The notes beneath the pieces are model-generated. The model had not been told where the DNA came from and did not search any database. It saw nothing but the letters and a program-made list of their open reading frames with translations. A stretch of DNA of 64,000 bases from DASUPK01 sp963819715 (GTDB lineage Bacteria > Actinomycetota > Thermoleophilia > Solirubrobacterales > 70-9): the NCBI GenBank assembly GCA_963819715.1, contig CAWFXE010000006.1:186001-250000 (forward strand). Direction: 5' to 3'. Within the stretch, counting starts at the first letter, position 1, and each line of letters starts with the position of its first letter. The translations under genes were made by a program, and so were the position numbers. This document shows positions 17,362 to 26,178 of this stretch, piece after piece.

Positions 17362-18048
17362 TCAGTCCGAGCTCAGGTGGGGGAGCAGGAAGCGCACGCC
17401 GGCGATGGCCAGCAGCAATGCGCCGCCGCCGATCCACAGGATCGGGTCCTCCGCCGAGAAACCCTCGAGCTTGCTGCCGACGTAGGTGAAGTAGGCGGTG
17501 ATCGGCGCGTAGCCGACCATCGTCGTCCAGACGAATCGCCACCTGGGGACCCGCGCCGCCCCGCACACGTAGCCCATCAGGCTGAAGGGCATGATCGGGA
17601 TCAGCCTGACGGCCAGCAGAACGAGAACGCCCCCGCGGTGAATGATCCGCTCCATCCGCTGGAACCGTTCCTCCCCCGCGATCCGATAGAGCAGAGGACG
17701 CGCGGCGTGCTTCCCGACCGAGTATGAGGCGAGACCGGAGAGAGTCCAGGCGGTGAGCACGAGGGGAAATCCGACGCCGAAACCGAACACGTAGCCGACG
17801 GCCGCATCCAGGATCTCCGCGGGGTACCAGACGATCACGTGCACCAGCGCGAGCCAGATCACGAGCAGGGCGCCCGCGGCGTTCCCGTTCAGATCCTGCC
17901 GCACGGCGGCGGTGTCACCGTGGATGGCGTCGCTCATGGCGCCTCGCAGCGTCGGGATCGCTAACGCCACTCCGATGCCGATCAGGATCCCCGCCACCGT
18001 CACGGCGACGCCGGTCCAGGTTCCTCCGCCGGGCGGCCCGCGGTGCAC
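17362..18048 (-). CDS. TVP38/TMEM64 (DedA-superfamily) membrane protein
   Basis: A 228-residue integral membrane protein with about five hydrophobic segments. The VTT-domain hallmarks are seen: a re-entrant segment around AAVGYVFGFGVGFPLVL and the conserved VRLIPIMPFSLMGYVCG with Arg and Pro. Family members act in membrane lipid handling (scrambling or undecaprenyl-phosphate recycling in related DedA proteins). The start is taken at GTG 18048 (VHRGPPGGG). A longer frame to 18102 would run through the superoxide dismutase promoter and into its start. It is divergent from sodA with a 47-base spacer. Confidence 0.88.
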   Translation of the reverse strand: MHRGPPGGGTWTGVAVTVAGILIGIGVALAIPTLRGAMSDAIHGDTAAVRQDLNGNAAGALLVIWLALVHVIVWYPAEILDAAVGYVFGFGVGFPLVLTAWTLSGLASYSVGKHAARPLLYRIAGEERFQRMERIIHRGGVLVLLAVRLIPIMPFSLMGYVCGAARVPRWRFVWTTMVGYAPITAYFTYVGSKLEGFSAEDPILWIGGGALLLAIAGVRFLLPHLSSD

Positions 18049-18095
18049 GATCGTTAGATTAGAAGCCGCAGGCCACCGACCCCTAAGGAGGGCAG

Positions 18096-18701
18096 ATGGC
18101 ATTCGAAGTACCGGACCTTCCCTACGACTACAACGCGCTCGAGCCTCACATCGACGAGGAGACGATGCGCATCCATCACGACAAGCACCACCAGGCCTAT
18201 GTGGACAAGGCCAATGCCGCCCTCGAGGGCACCGAATGGGCCGACAAGGACGTGAACGAGGTGCTCCAGAACCTCTCGAGCCTGGGAGACAAGGAGACCG
18301 CCGTCCGCAACAACGCCGGCGGGCATTCGAACCACTCCTTCTTCTGGGAGATCATGAGCCCCGACGGAGGCGGCGAGCCCGACGGCGACCTCGCCTCCGC
18401 GATCAACGAGGCGTTCGGGGATCTCGACTCCTTCAAGGAGGACTTCAAGAACGCGGGCATCGGCCAGTTCGGCTCAGGCTGGGCCTGGCTGATCCACGAT
18501 GGCTCCGGCCTGGCGGTCGTCTCGACGGCCAACCAGGACTCGCCGGTCTCGGACGGGAACACGCCGATCATCGGCTGCGATGTCTGGGAGCACGCGTACT
18601 ACCTGAAGTACCAGAACAAGCGCCCGGACTATCTGGACGCTTGGTGGAACGTCGTCAATTGGTCAAAGGCCGGCGAACACTTCTCGTCGGCAAGCGGTTA
18701 G
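18096..18701 (+). CDS. sodA: Superoxide dismutase (Fe/Mn)
   Basis: This 201-residue enzyme converts superoxide to oxygen and peroxide. The N-terminal LPYDYNALEPHID and HHDKHHQAYV carry the first ligand. NHSFFWEIM holds the second, and the C-terminal DVWEHAYYLKYQNKRPDY supplies the Asp and His ligands. All four metal ligands are thus seen. GGGEPDG in the middle is more usual for Mn-using forms, but the metal cannot be settled by eye. A strong AAGGAGGG ribosome-binding site stands before the ATG. There is no signal peptide, so it is cytosolic. Confidence 0.97.
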   Translation: MAFEVPDLPYDYNALEPHIDEETMRIHHDKHHQAYVDKANAALEGTEWADKDVNEVLQNLSSLGDKETAVRNNAGGHSNHSFFWEIMSPDGGGEPDGDLASAINEAFGDLDSFKEDFKNAGIGQFGSGWAWLIHDGSGLAVVSTANQDSPVSDGNTPIIGCDVWEHAYYLKYQNKRPDYLDAWWNVVNWSKAGEHFSSASG

Positions 18702-18712
18702 GGACCTAGCGC

Positions 18713-18731
18713 CTGGCGCGCGGGTCCTGTC
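18713..18731 (+). repeat. Dispersed 19-base repeat, copy 1
   Basis: This 19-base stretch, just downstream of the sodA stop, is the same as 33850-33868 except for one base (18 of 19). Both copies lie 11 bases after the stop codon of a plus-strand gene (sodA here, rubredoxin there). The role is unknown; a conserved 3'-end or intergenic element is possible. Confidence 0.6.
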
Positions 18732-18789
18732 GCCATAGGAACCTCCCACGGGCGCTCAGTAATCGCGCCCGTGGGCCCCTCCTATGGCG
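18731..18789. terminator. Large two-part hairpin, probable bidirectional terminator
   Basis: Inner arms CCCACGGGCGC (18745-18755) and GCGCCCGTGGG (18765-18775) are perfectly complementary over 11 bases with a 9-base loop. Outer arms CGCCATAGGA (18731-18740) and TCCTATGGCG (18780-18789) add 10 more pairs beyond small internal bulges. The element lies between the convergent sodA and GMC genes and includes the GMC stop codon. There is no T-run on either side, so intrinsic termination is likely but not certain. Confidence 0.7.
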
Positions 18790-20434
18790 CCACCCGCGCG
18801 AGTGGCGGTGTCGCCTCTTCCTTGGCCGGGACCGTCGCCATCGCGTGCTCCGCCAGCGCTGTGATCGTCAGGCTTGGGTTCACGCCTGGGTTGGCGGGGA
18901 TTGCCGCACCGTCGCAGACCATCAGGTTCTCGTAGCCGTAGACGCGGTTGCTCGCGTCCACGACTCCGTGATCCGGGCTGTCGCCGATGACGGCGCCTCC
19001 GAGGATGTGGGCTGTCGTCGGGATGTTCAGCGCGGACTCGGTGAGCGCCGATTGCGCTGCGCCGCCCGTCCGCTTTGCGAACCACTCCGAGACTCGGGCG
19101 GCTGCCGGCAGGTAGGTCGGGTTCGGGCGCTCCGGATCCTGCTCCGTCCGGAGCCTGATGCCCCGGCCGAGAAGCCTCCGCTTCGGGACCAGACGCATCG
19201 CGGCGTCGGTGGTCTGCATGACGAGCAGGATGATCGTCCGGCGTGACCAGCCGAACGGCCAGAGCAGCCGGAGAGCGCGAAGGGGGTGCCGGAGCAGCGC
19301 CGCGATCCACTTGAGCGGCCGGGTGGCCCTGGTGCCGGGGCCGGTCGCGGCCGTGAACAGCCCGCTCATCGCATCGCCGCCGTGCCCGTAGGTGACGACC
19401 TCGACGTGCGTGTCGGGGTCCGGATAGATGCTCGAGGTGATGGCCACCGACTTGGCGAAGTCCCGGTCGTCGTTGGGGACGGTGACCGTCTGGACGGACT
19501 CCGAGTTGGTCCTGACGACGTGGCCCACCCGGTCGCTCAGGCGTGGGAGGGACCCGCGTTGCCGGCAATCGGCGAGGAGCTTGTTGGTTCCCAGCGGCCC
19601 TGCGGCGACCACGATGCCCCTGGCGGTCAGGTTCTCCGGTTGCCGGCGGCTGAGCCAGGCACCCGAACGGCGGCTCGTGATTGCGTAGCCCTCGCTGCCG
19701 TCAGCGGCGCCCAGGGGCCGGAAGTCGGTGACCATCCGCTCGGGGATCACGGTGACGCCGAGCTTCTCGGCGAACCAGAGGTAGTTCTTCACCAGTGTGT
19801 TCTTGGCCCCGTGGCGGCAGCCGATCATGCAGCTGCCGCAGCGAATGCAGCCGCTCCGCCGCGGGCCCTCGCCGCCGAAGTAAGGGTCTTCGACCTCCTG
19901 GCCGGGTTTGCCGAAGAAGGCGCCCACCCGGGTGGGCTTGAAGGTGTCGCCGACGCCGAGCTCCTCGCCGTATGCCCGCAGCAGCTCGTCGGCGGGCCCC
20001 ACGCCCTCGTATGTGGTCACCCCGAGCATGCGCTCGGCGGTGTCGTAGTGGGGCCCGAGCTCACGCTCCCAGTCGGCCAGCTCTCCCCACTGCGGGTCCG
20101 TGAAGAAGCTCGGCCGGGCCCGGTAGAGCGTGTTCGCGTATCCGAGGCTGCCACCGCCGACCCCAGAGCCGGAGACGATGAAGACGTCCTTGAAGACGGT
20201 CATGCGGAAGATGCCGCGAAGCCCCAGCTTCGGCATCCAGAAGTAGCGGCGGAGGTTCCACGCGGACTTCGCGAAGTCCTCATCGCGATAGCGGCGGCCG
20301 CACTCCAGGACCGCGACCCGATAGCCCTTCTCCGCCAGCCGAAGCGCGGAGACCGATCCGCCGAAGCCGGACCCGATCACGATCCAATCGAAGTCGTACT
20401 TTTCTGACGCTGCGTCAGACACAATGTCGGACAC
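18782..20434 (-). CDS. GMC oxidoreductase, cholesterol-oxidase-like
   Basis: A 550-residue FAD enzyme. The FAD-binding motif DWIVIGSGFGGSVSALRLAEK is near the start, and VSGSGVGGGSLGYANTL is the second GMC element. The cysteine cluster CIRCGSCMIGCRHGAKNTL is typical of the mycobacterial ChoD group, and a C-terminal His/Asn region (ILGGAVIGDSPDHGVVD) is present. ChoD-type enzymes oxidise 3-hydroxysteroids or related alcohols. The start is GTG at 20434 or 20422; both lie inside a 12-base repeated operator array, giving the odd N-terminus VSDIVSDAASEK. Sterol is an inference from family and from the mce genes next door. Confidence 0.85.
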   Translation of the reverse strand: MSDIVSDAASEKYDFDWIVIGSGFGGSVSALRLAEKGYRVAVLECGRRYRDEDFAKSAWNLRRYFWMPKLGLRGIFRMTVFKDVFIVSGSGVGGGSLGYANTLYRARPSFFTDPQWGELADWERELGPHYDTAERMLGVTTYEGVGPADELLRAYGEELGVGDTFKPTRVGAFFGKPGQEVEDPYFGGEGPRRSGCIRCGSCMIGCRHGAKNTLVKNYLWFAEKLGVTVIPERMVTDFRPLGAADGSEGYAITSRRSGAWLSRRQPENLTARGIVVAAGPLGTNKLLADCRQRGSLPRLSDRVGHVVRTNSESVQTVTVPNDDRDFAKSVAITSSIYPDPDTHVEVVTYGHGGDAMSGLFTAATGPGTRATRPLKWIAALLRHPLRALRLLWPFGWSRRTIILLVMQTTDAAMRLVPKRRLLGRGIRLRTEQDPERPNPTYLPAAARVSEWFAKRTGGAAQSALTESALNIPTTAHILGGAVIGDSPDHGVVDASNRVYGYENLMVCDGAAIPANPGVNPSLTITALAEHAMATVPAKEEATPPLARVAP

Positions 20435-20440
20435 TATGTC
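20403..20440. promoter_or_regulatory. Three tandem 11-base palindromes every 12 bases: TetR operator array
   Basis: GACGCTGCGTC (20406-20416), GACACAATGTC (20418-20428) and GACACTATGTC (20430-20440) start exactly 12 bases apart and share the form GACR-N3-YGTC. The first extends to a perfect 17-base palindrome at 20403-20419. The array covers the GTG start of the GMC gene and ends 21 bases before the tetR ATG, so one regulator could control both divergent genes. The repeat is directly seen; the binding protein is inferred. Confidence 0.75.
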
Positions 20441-20461
20441 AGAAACGGTAGAATCGCCGGA

Positions 20462-21127
20462 ATGCCGGCGAAGACTCGCTCGAGATCCACGCGGAAAAAG
20501 ACTACCGGTGGGCCTCCAAGAGAGCGTCGGCGTAAGGCTCGCCAGCGGGTCATCACGGGCGCACTCCGGCTCTCCGAGAAGAGCTCGTTCAGAGATCTCA
20601 CCATCGACGAGATCGCCCGCTCCGCGGACGTCTCGCGGCCGGCCTTCTACACGCACTTCTCCGACAAGGAGGAGCTGCTGCTGGCCGCCGTCGGTGAGGT
20701 CTCCGAGCAGCTCTACGAGATGGCGGACCGCTGGTGGCACGGGGTCGGTCCCCCGGCCGAGCGGGTGCGCCGGGCCATCGAGGGAGTCGTCTCCGTCTAC
20801 GCCGCCGATGCGCGGCTGCTTCGCATCGCGGCCGAGGTCTCGACCTATGACGAGGAGGTCCGAGCCCTCTGGTTCGACATCGCCGAGCGCTTCATCCAGA
20901 CGACCGAGGACCACATCCGATCCGAGCAGGATCTCGGCCTGATTCCCCGGACGCTGGAGCCGCGCTTGACCGCCGAGTCGCTGTTCTGGATGGCCGAGCG
21001 CTGCTGCTACATCTACCTGGGTCTCGATGATCGGACGCCGGCGCAGGTGGTCGGCGCGCTCGCCCCGGTCTGGATCGCTGCGCTCTATCCGGGTGTGATC
21101 CCGGCCGGCCAGCTGTCCCCTCGCTGA
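20462..21127 (+). CDS. TetR family transcriptional regulator
   Basis: A 221-residue repressor with a basic N-terminal tail (RSRSTRKKTTGG). The TetR DNA-binding domain spans about residues 25-75 (ITGALRLSEKSSFRDLTIDEIA, then RPAFYTHFSDKEELL). A helical ligand-binding domain follows. FYTHFSDKEEL is the classic TetR signature, and the C-terminal half looks like the EthR-type group. It is divergent from the GMC gene over an operator array and precedes the mce cluster by 142 bases. Autoregulation plus control of the oxidase, perhaps also mce, is the simplest reading. Confidence 0.9.
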   Translation: MPAKTRSRSTRKKTTGGPPRERRRKARQRVITGALRLSEKSSFRDLTIDEIARSADVSRPAFYTHFSDKEELLLAAVGEVSEQLYEMADRWWHGVGPPAERVRRAIEGVVSVYAADARLLRIAAEVSTYDEEVRALWFDIAERFIQTTEDHIRSEQDLGLIPRTLEPRLTAESLFWMAERCCYIYLGLDDRTPAQVVGALAPVWIAALYPGVIPAGQLSPR

Positions 21128-21269
21128 CTCTTAACGTCATCTCAACGAGCGGCAGGCGTGTAAGCGGCGCATGCGTGGAATCCGACTGCCAGTATTAGGT
21201 AGACGGCCGTGCCTGGGCGGGGTACCCCGGAGCGGCCAACCGGTATCGACGGGTAGGTAGAGGATCCAG

Positions 21270-22700
21270 TTGCCAACAACGAGTGCTGTAGGGCGCGTTG
21301 CTGCGATCGCCGCGCTGGTCGGGGCTGTGGCCGTGGTTCTCCTGCTTGTGGTCGGCGGCGGGAGCACCTACACGGTCACGGCCGAGTTCGAGAACGCCTC
21401 GCAGCTGGTCACCGGCAACAACGTCAACGTCGCCGGCGTCCCCGTCGGCTCGGTCAAGCAGATCTCCCTCTCCGACGACGGCCAGGCACTGGTCAAGCTG
21501 GAGATCTCAGACTCCGCCTACACACCGCTGCCCGAGGGCACCCACGCGAGCGTCCGCTCGCGGTCGCTCTCGGGGATCGCCAACCGGTACGTCGACCTCG
21601 CCCTACCGACCGACAACACGACCCAGAAGATCGCCTCAGGTGGCGAGATCACCCAGCAGAACACCACCTCCGAGGTCGACCTCGACCAGCTCTTCAACAC
21701 CCTCGACCGGCCCACCGTCAGTCACCTGCAGGAGGTGATCCGCGGCTTCGCCCGCGCGTACGACGGGGTCGGTGCCAAGGCAAACCGCGGCTTCTACTAC
21801 CTGAACCCCTTCCTCTCAACCTCGCGGCGGGTCTTCTCGGAGCTCAATTCCGACCAGGCGAACCTCGAGGGCCTGGTGGTGGATGCCGCCGGCCTCACCT
21901 CCACGCTCGATCAGAAGAGCCCCGAGATCTCCTCCCTGGTGGCGAACCTGAACGGCTCGCTCGGCACGATCGGCTCCGAGCACGCTTCGCTCGCCTCCGC
22001 GGTGGCGCAGCTGCCCGACTTCATGCGCCAGTTCAACACCACCGCGGTCAACCTGCGCGCGGCGCTCGACGACGTCCAGCCCCTGGTCGACTACACCCGC
22101 CCGGTCGCCCGCAAGCTCCACCCCTTCGCCAAGCGCCTGCGGGGTTTCGCCCGCGACGCCGTCCCCACCGTCAAGGGCCTGAACCAGGTGATCAACTCGC
22201 CGGGGCAGAACAACGACCTGATCGAGCTCACCCGCCTGCAGGACCCGCTCGCCCAGATCGGCGTAGGGCCCATCGAGCGAAACGGGGCCTCTCGCCCCGG
22301 CGCCCTGCCGGCCTCGGCCGACTCCCTGCGCGACTCGCTGACCGCGCTCTCCACGCTCCGGGCCTACAGCCCAGAGCTCACGGGCTGGTTCGATGACTTC
22401 GGGCACTCCGGCTTCCCCGACGCCTTCGGCGGCATCGGCCGCATCTCGACCACCTTCAACGCCTTCAGCCTCGGGGCGCCGTCGGCCGGCGTTCCCTGCA
22501 ACAGCCTCGTCGACATCCTCAACATCCCGTCCGGGAGCACCGTCTGCCAGGCCCTGGACCCGACCTCGCTCACGCAGAACCTCGGCATCAAGGACCTGCA
22601 GCGCTGCCCCGGCGCCAACGAGCGAGGCCTGACCAGTGACCAGCTGACCCAGGCCGGGACGGTCGACTGCGATCCGACCCAGACCCCGCTCGGACCATGA
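21270..22700 (+). CDS. MCE family protein, first of six (MceA position)
   Basis: A 476-residue MlaD/MCE protein. One N-terminal membrane anchor (VAAIAALVGAVAVVLLLVV) is followed by the MCE domain (YTVTAEFENASQLVTGNNVNV to about residue 120) and then a long helical region. MCE proteins form hexameric or mixed rings carrying lipids across the envelope to a YrbE/MlaE permease. The start is TTG, with AGAGGAT seven bases upstream; the frame opens there. The 142-base leader before it includes the palindrome CGGGGTACCCCG (21218-21229). The stop overlaps the next ATG. No yrbE genes precede it, unlike the usual yrbEA-yrbEB-mceA-F order. Confidence 0.9.
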   Translation: MPTTSAVGRVAAIAALVGAVAVVLLLVVGGGSTYTVTAEFENASQLVTGNNVNVAGVPVGSVKQISLSDDGQALVKLEISDSAYTPLPEGTHASVRSRSLSGIANRYVDLALPTDNTTQKIASGGEITQQNTTSEVDLDQLFNTLDRPTVSHLQEVIRGFARAYDGVGAKANRGFYYLNPFLSTSRRVFSELNSDQANLEGLVVDAAGLTSTLDQKSPEISSLVANLNGSLGTIGSEHASLASAVAQLPDFMRQFNTTAVNLRAALDDVQPLVDYTRPVARKLHPFAKRLRGFARDAVPTVKGLNQVINSPGQNNDLIELTRLQDPLAQIGVGPIERNGASRPGALPASADSLRDSLTALSTLRAYSPELTGWFDDFGHSGFPDAFGGIGRISTTFNAFSLGAPSAGVPCNSLVDILNIPSGSTVCQALDPTSLTQNLGIKDLQRCPGANERGLTSDQLTQAGTVDCDPTQTPLGP

Positions 22701-24559
22701 AGAGACTCGCGCTCATACTCGCCCTGCTCGCGGTGGTGCCGGCCTATCTGGTGACCGGCGCGGGGGCCTCGGACAGCCACACTTACCAGGCGGAGCTCTT
22801 CAACGCCTTCGGCCTCGTCAAGGGCTCGGAGCTCCGGGTGGCGGGCGCCAAGGCCGGGACGATCACCGACCTCGACATCACGCCGCAGAAGACGGCGCTG
22901 GTCAGCTTCGAGGTGGACGCCGGCTTCCCCGAGTTCAAGGCGGACGCGAGCTGCTCCTCGGCGCCCCAGTCGCTGATCGCTGAGTACTTCCTGGACTGCC
23001 AGCCCGGCACCTCGACCCAGCCCCTGAACGGACCGATCGCCGCTGCCCGCAACAAGACCACGGTCCAGCCGGACCTCGCGCAGAACACTCTGCGGGAGCC
23101 GTTCAAGGACCGGCTCACGCTCCTGATCAACGAGTTCGGGACGGCGCTCGACGGCAACGCCGAGAACCTGAACGCGGCGATCCGCTCCGGCGCGCCGGCC
23201 CTGCAGCAGCTCAAGCAGGTCCTGAACATCCTCGGCCAGCAGAACACGACGATCGCCGACCTCAACACCAACGCGGACGCGATCTTCGCCCAGCTCGCGA
23301 ATCGCAAGGAGGACGTCGTCCACTTCATCGACAACGCCGGGCGCACCGCGACGATCTCGGCGGAGCGCTCGAACGACCTCGCGCAGAACTTCCATCTGCT
23401 CGACGACTTCCTAGCCCAGCTGAAGCCGACGATGTTCCAGCTCGGAAACCTGGCCGAGCAGCAGACCCCGCTGCTGACCGACCTCCACGCCGCGGCGCCC
23501 GGGCTCAACAAGCTGGCGACCAACCTTCCCGCGTTCAACAGCGGCACCGAGCAGTCCCTCACCTCGCTGGGTGGGGCGGCGCACGTCGGCAAGACCGCCC
23601 TCGCCAACAGCAAGGACGAGATCGCAGCACTCGACCAGGCCAGCACGAAGGCATACCCCGCCGCCGACCAGGTGGCTCAGTTCCTCGAGAGCGCCTCCGA
23701 CCCGAAGAACGCGGCGGAGGAGGATGCCTGCGCCCGCTACGACCTCCGCGCGCAGCCCGGCGAGGCCGACCGGCGAGTCAAGCTGCTCGACCAGAAGTTG
23801 CAGGGTGACCCCACCTTCACCGGCCTGCACGGTGACCAGACCGTGTCGTGCAGGTGGGCGAACGGCGCCCCCTCCGGCACCGATCCGAGCGGCGGCAACC
23901 CGGGCTACACCGGGCTCGAGGGGCTCCTCAACTACGCCTACGTTCAGGCGAACTCGCTGAACCTCTACGACCAGCTCGGCCATGCGCTCGGCATCACCCT
24001 TCTCGAGGCGCCGGGCTTCCCGTCGAAGTGCGGCTATCAGACCGGTCCGGAGCTCCCTGCGAAGGGCGGAGGCAGCACCACCGACCCGAGGAACTTCGCC
24101 GAGTGCGCGGGCATCCTCGGGGACCGCCAGCCCGGAATCAACTACGCCCTGAAGCCGAGCGGGCTGTTCGGCAACCTGCCCCGCTACGACAACTCGGTAT
24201 GCCCGGACGGCAGCACGGTCCCGCAGATCTGCGACCAGAACATCAGCACGCACACGGCCGCCGGCCTGAAGACCGCCTCCATCGCTCCGGGGCAGAGTCC
24301 GCGGCCGCAGCCGCAGACGGTGACGCCCGAACAGCAGAACCAGATCCAGAAGATCCTCAACGGCGTCGACCCGAACAAGGTCACCGGCGGCGCCAAGAAG
24401 AAGCTCCAGGACCTGCTGCCCGGAGTGAAGCTGCCCGACCTGCCCCAGCTGCCAGACCTCGGGCAGCTCCCGCAGAGCCTCGGCCTGGGTGGGACCAGCG
24501 GAAGCTCTGCGAGCCCCAACACCACCCAGGACCTCCTCAACTTCCTCTTGGGCCAATGA
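22697..24559 (+). CDS. MCE family protein, second of six (MceB position)
   Basis: 620 residues, the longest of the set. The N-terminal hydrophobic segment (LALILALLAVVPAYLVTGAG) is followed by the MCE domain (YQAELFNAFGLVKGSELRVAG), a helical stretch, and a long C-terminal part with six or more cysteines. It ends in a Pro/Leu-rich repeat (LPDLPQLPDLGQLPQ). It overlaps the genes before and after by four bases (ATGA). The cysteine-rich half suggests disulfides formed outside the membrane. Its partners are presumably the other five MCE subunits. Confidence 0.88.
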   Translation: MKRLALILALLAVVPAYLVTGAGASDSHTYQAELFNAFGLVKGSELRVAGAKAGTITDLDITPQKTALVSFEVDAGFPEFKADASCSSAPQSLIAEYFLDCQPGTSTQPLNGPIAAARNKTTVQPDLAQNTLREPFKDRLTLLINEFGTALDGNAENLNAAIRSGAPALQQLKQVLNILGQQNTTIADLNTNADAIFAQLANRKEDVVHFIDNAGRTATISAERSNDLAQNFHLLDDFLAQLKPTMFQLGNLAEQQTPLLTDLHAAAPGLNKLATNLPAFNSGTEQSLTSLGGAAHVGKTALANSKDEIAALDQASTKAYPAADQVAQFLESASDPKNAAEEDACARYDLRAQPGEADRRVKLLDQKLQGDPTFTGLHGDQTVSCRWANGAPSGTDPSGGNPGYTGLEGLLNYAYVQANSLNLYDQLGHALGITLLEAPGFPSKCGYQTGPELPAKGGGSTTDPRNFAECAGILGDRQPGINYALKPSGLFGNLPRYDNSVCPDGSTVPQICDQNISTHTAAGLKTASIAPGQSPRPQPQTVTPEQQNQIQKILNGVDPNKVTGGAKKKLQDLLPGVKLPDLPQLPDLGQLPQSLGLGGTSGSSASPNTTQDLLNFLLGQ

Positions 24560-26178
24560 ACGGACGCGCAAGAGTCGGATCCCTCGCAGCCTCGCCGACC
24601 ATGGTCGGCGCGATCACGACGCTGATCGTGATCGTCGCCGTCTTCCTCGCCTACAACGCGAACAACGGGCTGCCCTTCGTCCCGACCTACAGGGTCTCCG
24701 CGGAGATCTGCGACGCCGCCCGGCTGGGTCCTAACAACGAGGTCCGGATCGGCGGTAACCGCGTGGGGGTCGTCGAGTCGATCGACACGGTTCAGGCGCC
24801 GCCGAACAGTGGCTGCGAGACCGCCGACGGCTCGAGCGCTTCGACAGTCGCCAAGCTCAATCTGAAGCTGGACAAGAGCGCCGACCCGCTTCCCTCGGAC
24901 TCCACCATCCGCATTCGCTACCGTTCCTCATTCGGCCTCAAGTACCTGGAGATCGACCGCGGCACGAGCGAGACGGGCGAGCCCGCCGGCGGCTCCCTGC
25001 CGCTCGCCCAGTCGAGCTCGCAGGTCGAATTCGACGACGTCTACAACACCTTCGACACCGCCACCCGCGAGAACAGCCAACGCGTGCTGCAGGGCTTCGG
25101 CGACGCGTTCGCCGCCCGCGGCGCCTCGTTGAACCAGGCTGTCGGCGCACTCAACCCGCTCTTCGCGAACCTGAAGCCCGTCTCGACGGCCCTCGCGGAT
25201 CCGGCCACCCAGCTCGTCCGCTTCTTCCCCGAGCTCGCCGACGCCGCCAGGATCGTCGCGCCGGTCGCGGTGGACAACGCGGAGCAGTTCACCAACGGCG
25301 CGATCGCCTTCGGTGCCATCTCTTCCGACCCGGCCGCGCTGCGCGACACGATCTCCGGTGGCCCGCCGGTGCTCGAGTCGGGAATCAGCTCGCTGCCGGT
25401 CCAGCGGCCGTTCCTGGCGGACTTCGCGGAGTTCTCGAGACTGCTCCGCCCGGGCGTAAGCGATCTGCGGGCGGCGCTGCCGGAGCTCAACCAGACCGTC
25501 CTTCTCGGATCGAGGGTCCTGCCGCGCACCGTGCAGACGAACAAGGACCTGGGCGACGTCATGTCCAGCCTGAACGACCTGGTCGCGGACCCGTCGACGC
25601 TGACCAGCCTCAACCGGCTCGGCGACACGTTCAACCTCGTCCAGGACGCCGGCCAGAAGATCGTCCCCGCCCAGACGGTCTGCAACTACTTCACCTACTG
25701 GACGACCTTCCTCACGAGCCACTTCGCGCTGCCCACACCGTTCGGCTACGCGGAGCGTGTCGTCGGGCCCTCGATCGTCGGCAGCACCTCGCCGAATGAG
25801 CTCCCGCGCAACCCGATGGACAACTACTCAGGCGGCCAGGGCGACGGGCGTCTCGGTGACCTCAATCTCACCGATGCGGGTGTCTTCGATCCGCTGAACA
25901 GCGCACCCGACGCACACGACGGCGTCCCGATCCTGCACGGCAACCCGTACGGGCCCACCGTCACCGACGGCAAGCCGAATTGTCAGTCAGGCCAGACCGG
26001 CTACCCGCTCGGTGAGGCGCTGATCCCCGGTCAGAGCCCGGACAACCCGACGTTCGGCCCCTCGAACGTCTCCAAGGCCGGTGGCGTGCCGCCGCTCGGG
26101 AAGACGGACATATTCCTCACCCAGGACGGCAAGCGCCTCTTCTGGGACTCAGCCAACAACCCCCCCGAGAACCCGTGA
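24556..26178 (+). CDS. MCE family protein, third of six (MceC position)
   Basis: 540 residues. The ATG at 24556 overlaps the previous stop. An N-terminal anchor (MVGAITTLIVIVAVFLAYNA) precedes the MCE domain (YRVSAEICDAARLGPNNEVR, then SSFGLKYLEIDRG). A helical domain follows, then a C-terminal region with NYFTYWTTFLTSHF that recurs in related mce clusters. The frame is open far upstream inside mceB but the anchor and coupling fix the start. Confidence 0.88.
   Translation: MNGRARVGSLAASPTMVGAITTLIVIVAVFLAYNANNGLPFVPTYRVSAEICDAARLGPNNEVRIGGNRVGVVESIDTVQAPPNSGCETADGSSASTVAKLNLKLDKSADPLPSDSTIRIRYRSSFGLKYLEIDRGTSETGEPAGGSLPLAQSSSQVEFDDVYNTFDTATRENSQRVLQGFGDAFAARGASLNQAVGALNPLFANLKPVSTALADPATQLVRFFPELADAARIVAPVAVDNAEQFTNGAIAFGAISSDPAALRDTISGGPPVLESGISSLPVQRPFLADFAEFSRLLRPGVSDLRAALPELNQTVLLGSRVLPRTVQTNKDLGDVMSSLNDLVADPSTLTSLNRLGDTFNLVQDAGQKIVPAQTVCNYFTYWTTFLTSHFALPTPFGYAERVVGPSIVGSTSPNELPRNPMDNYSGGQGDGRLGDLNLTDAGVFDPLNSAPDAHDGVPILHGNPYGPTVTDGKPNCQSGQTGYPLGEALIPGQSPDNPTFGPSNVSKAGGVPPLGKTDIFLTQDGKRLFWDSANNPPENP

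Noticed and set aside
20435..20914. N-terminal extension of the GMC gene to 20914
   Set aside because: It runs antisense through tetR and lacks any conserved sequence; the FAD motif begins soon after the GTG starts at 20434/20422.
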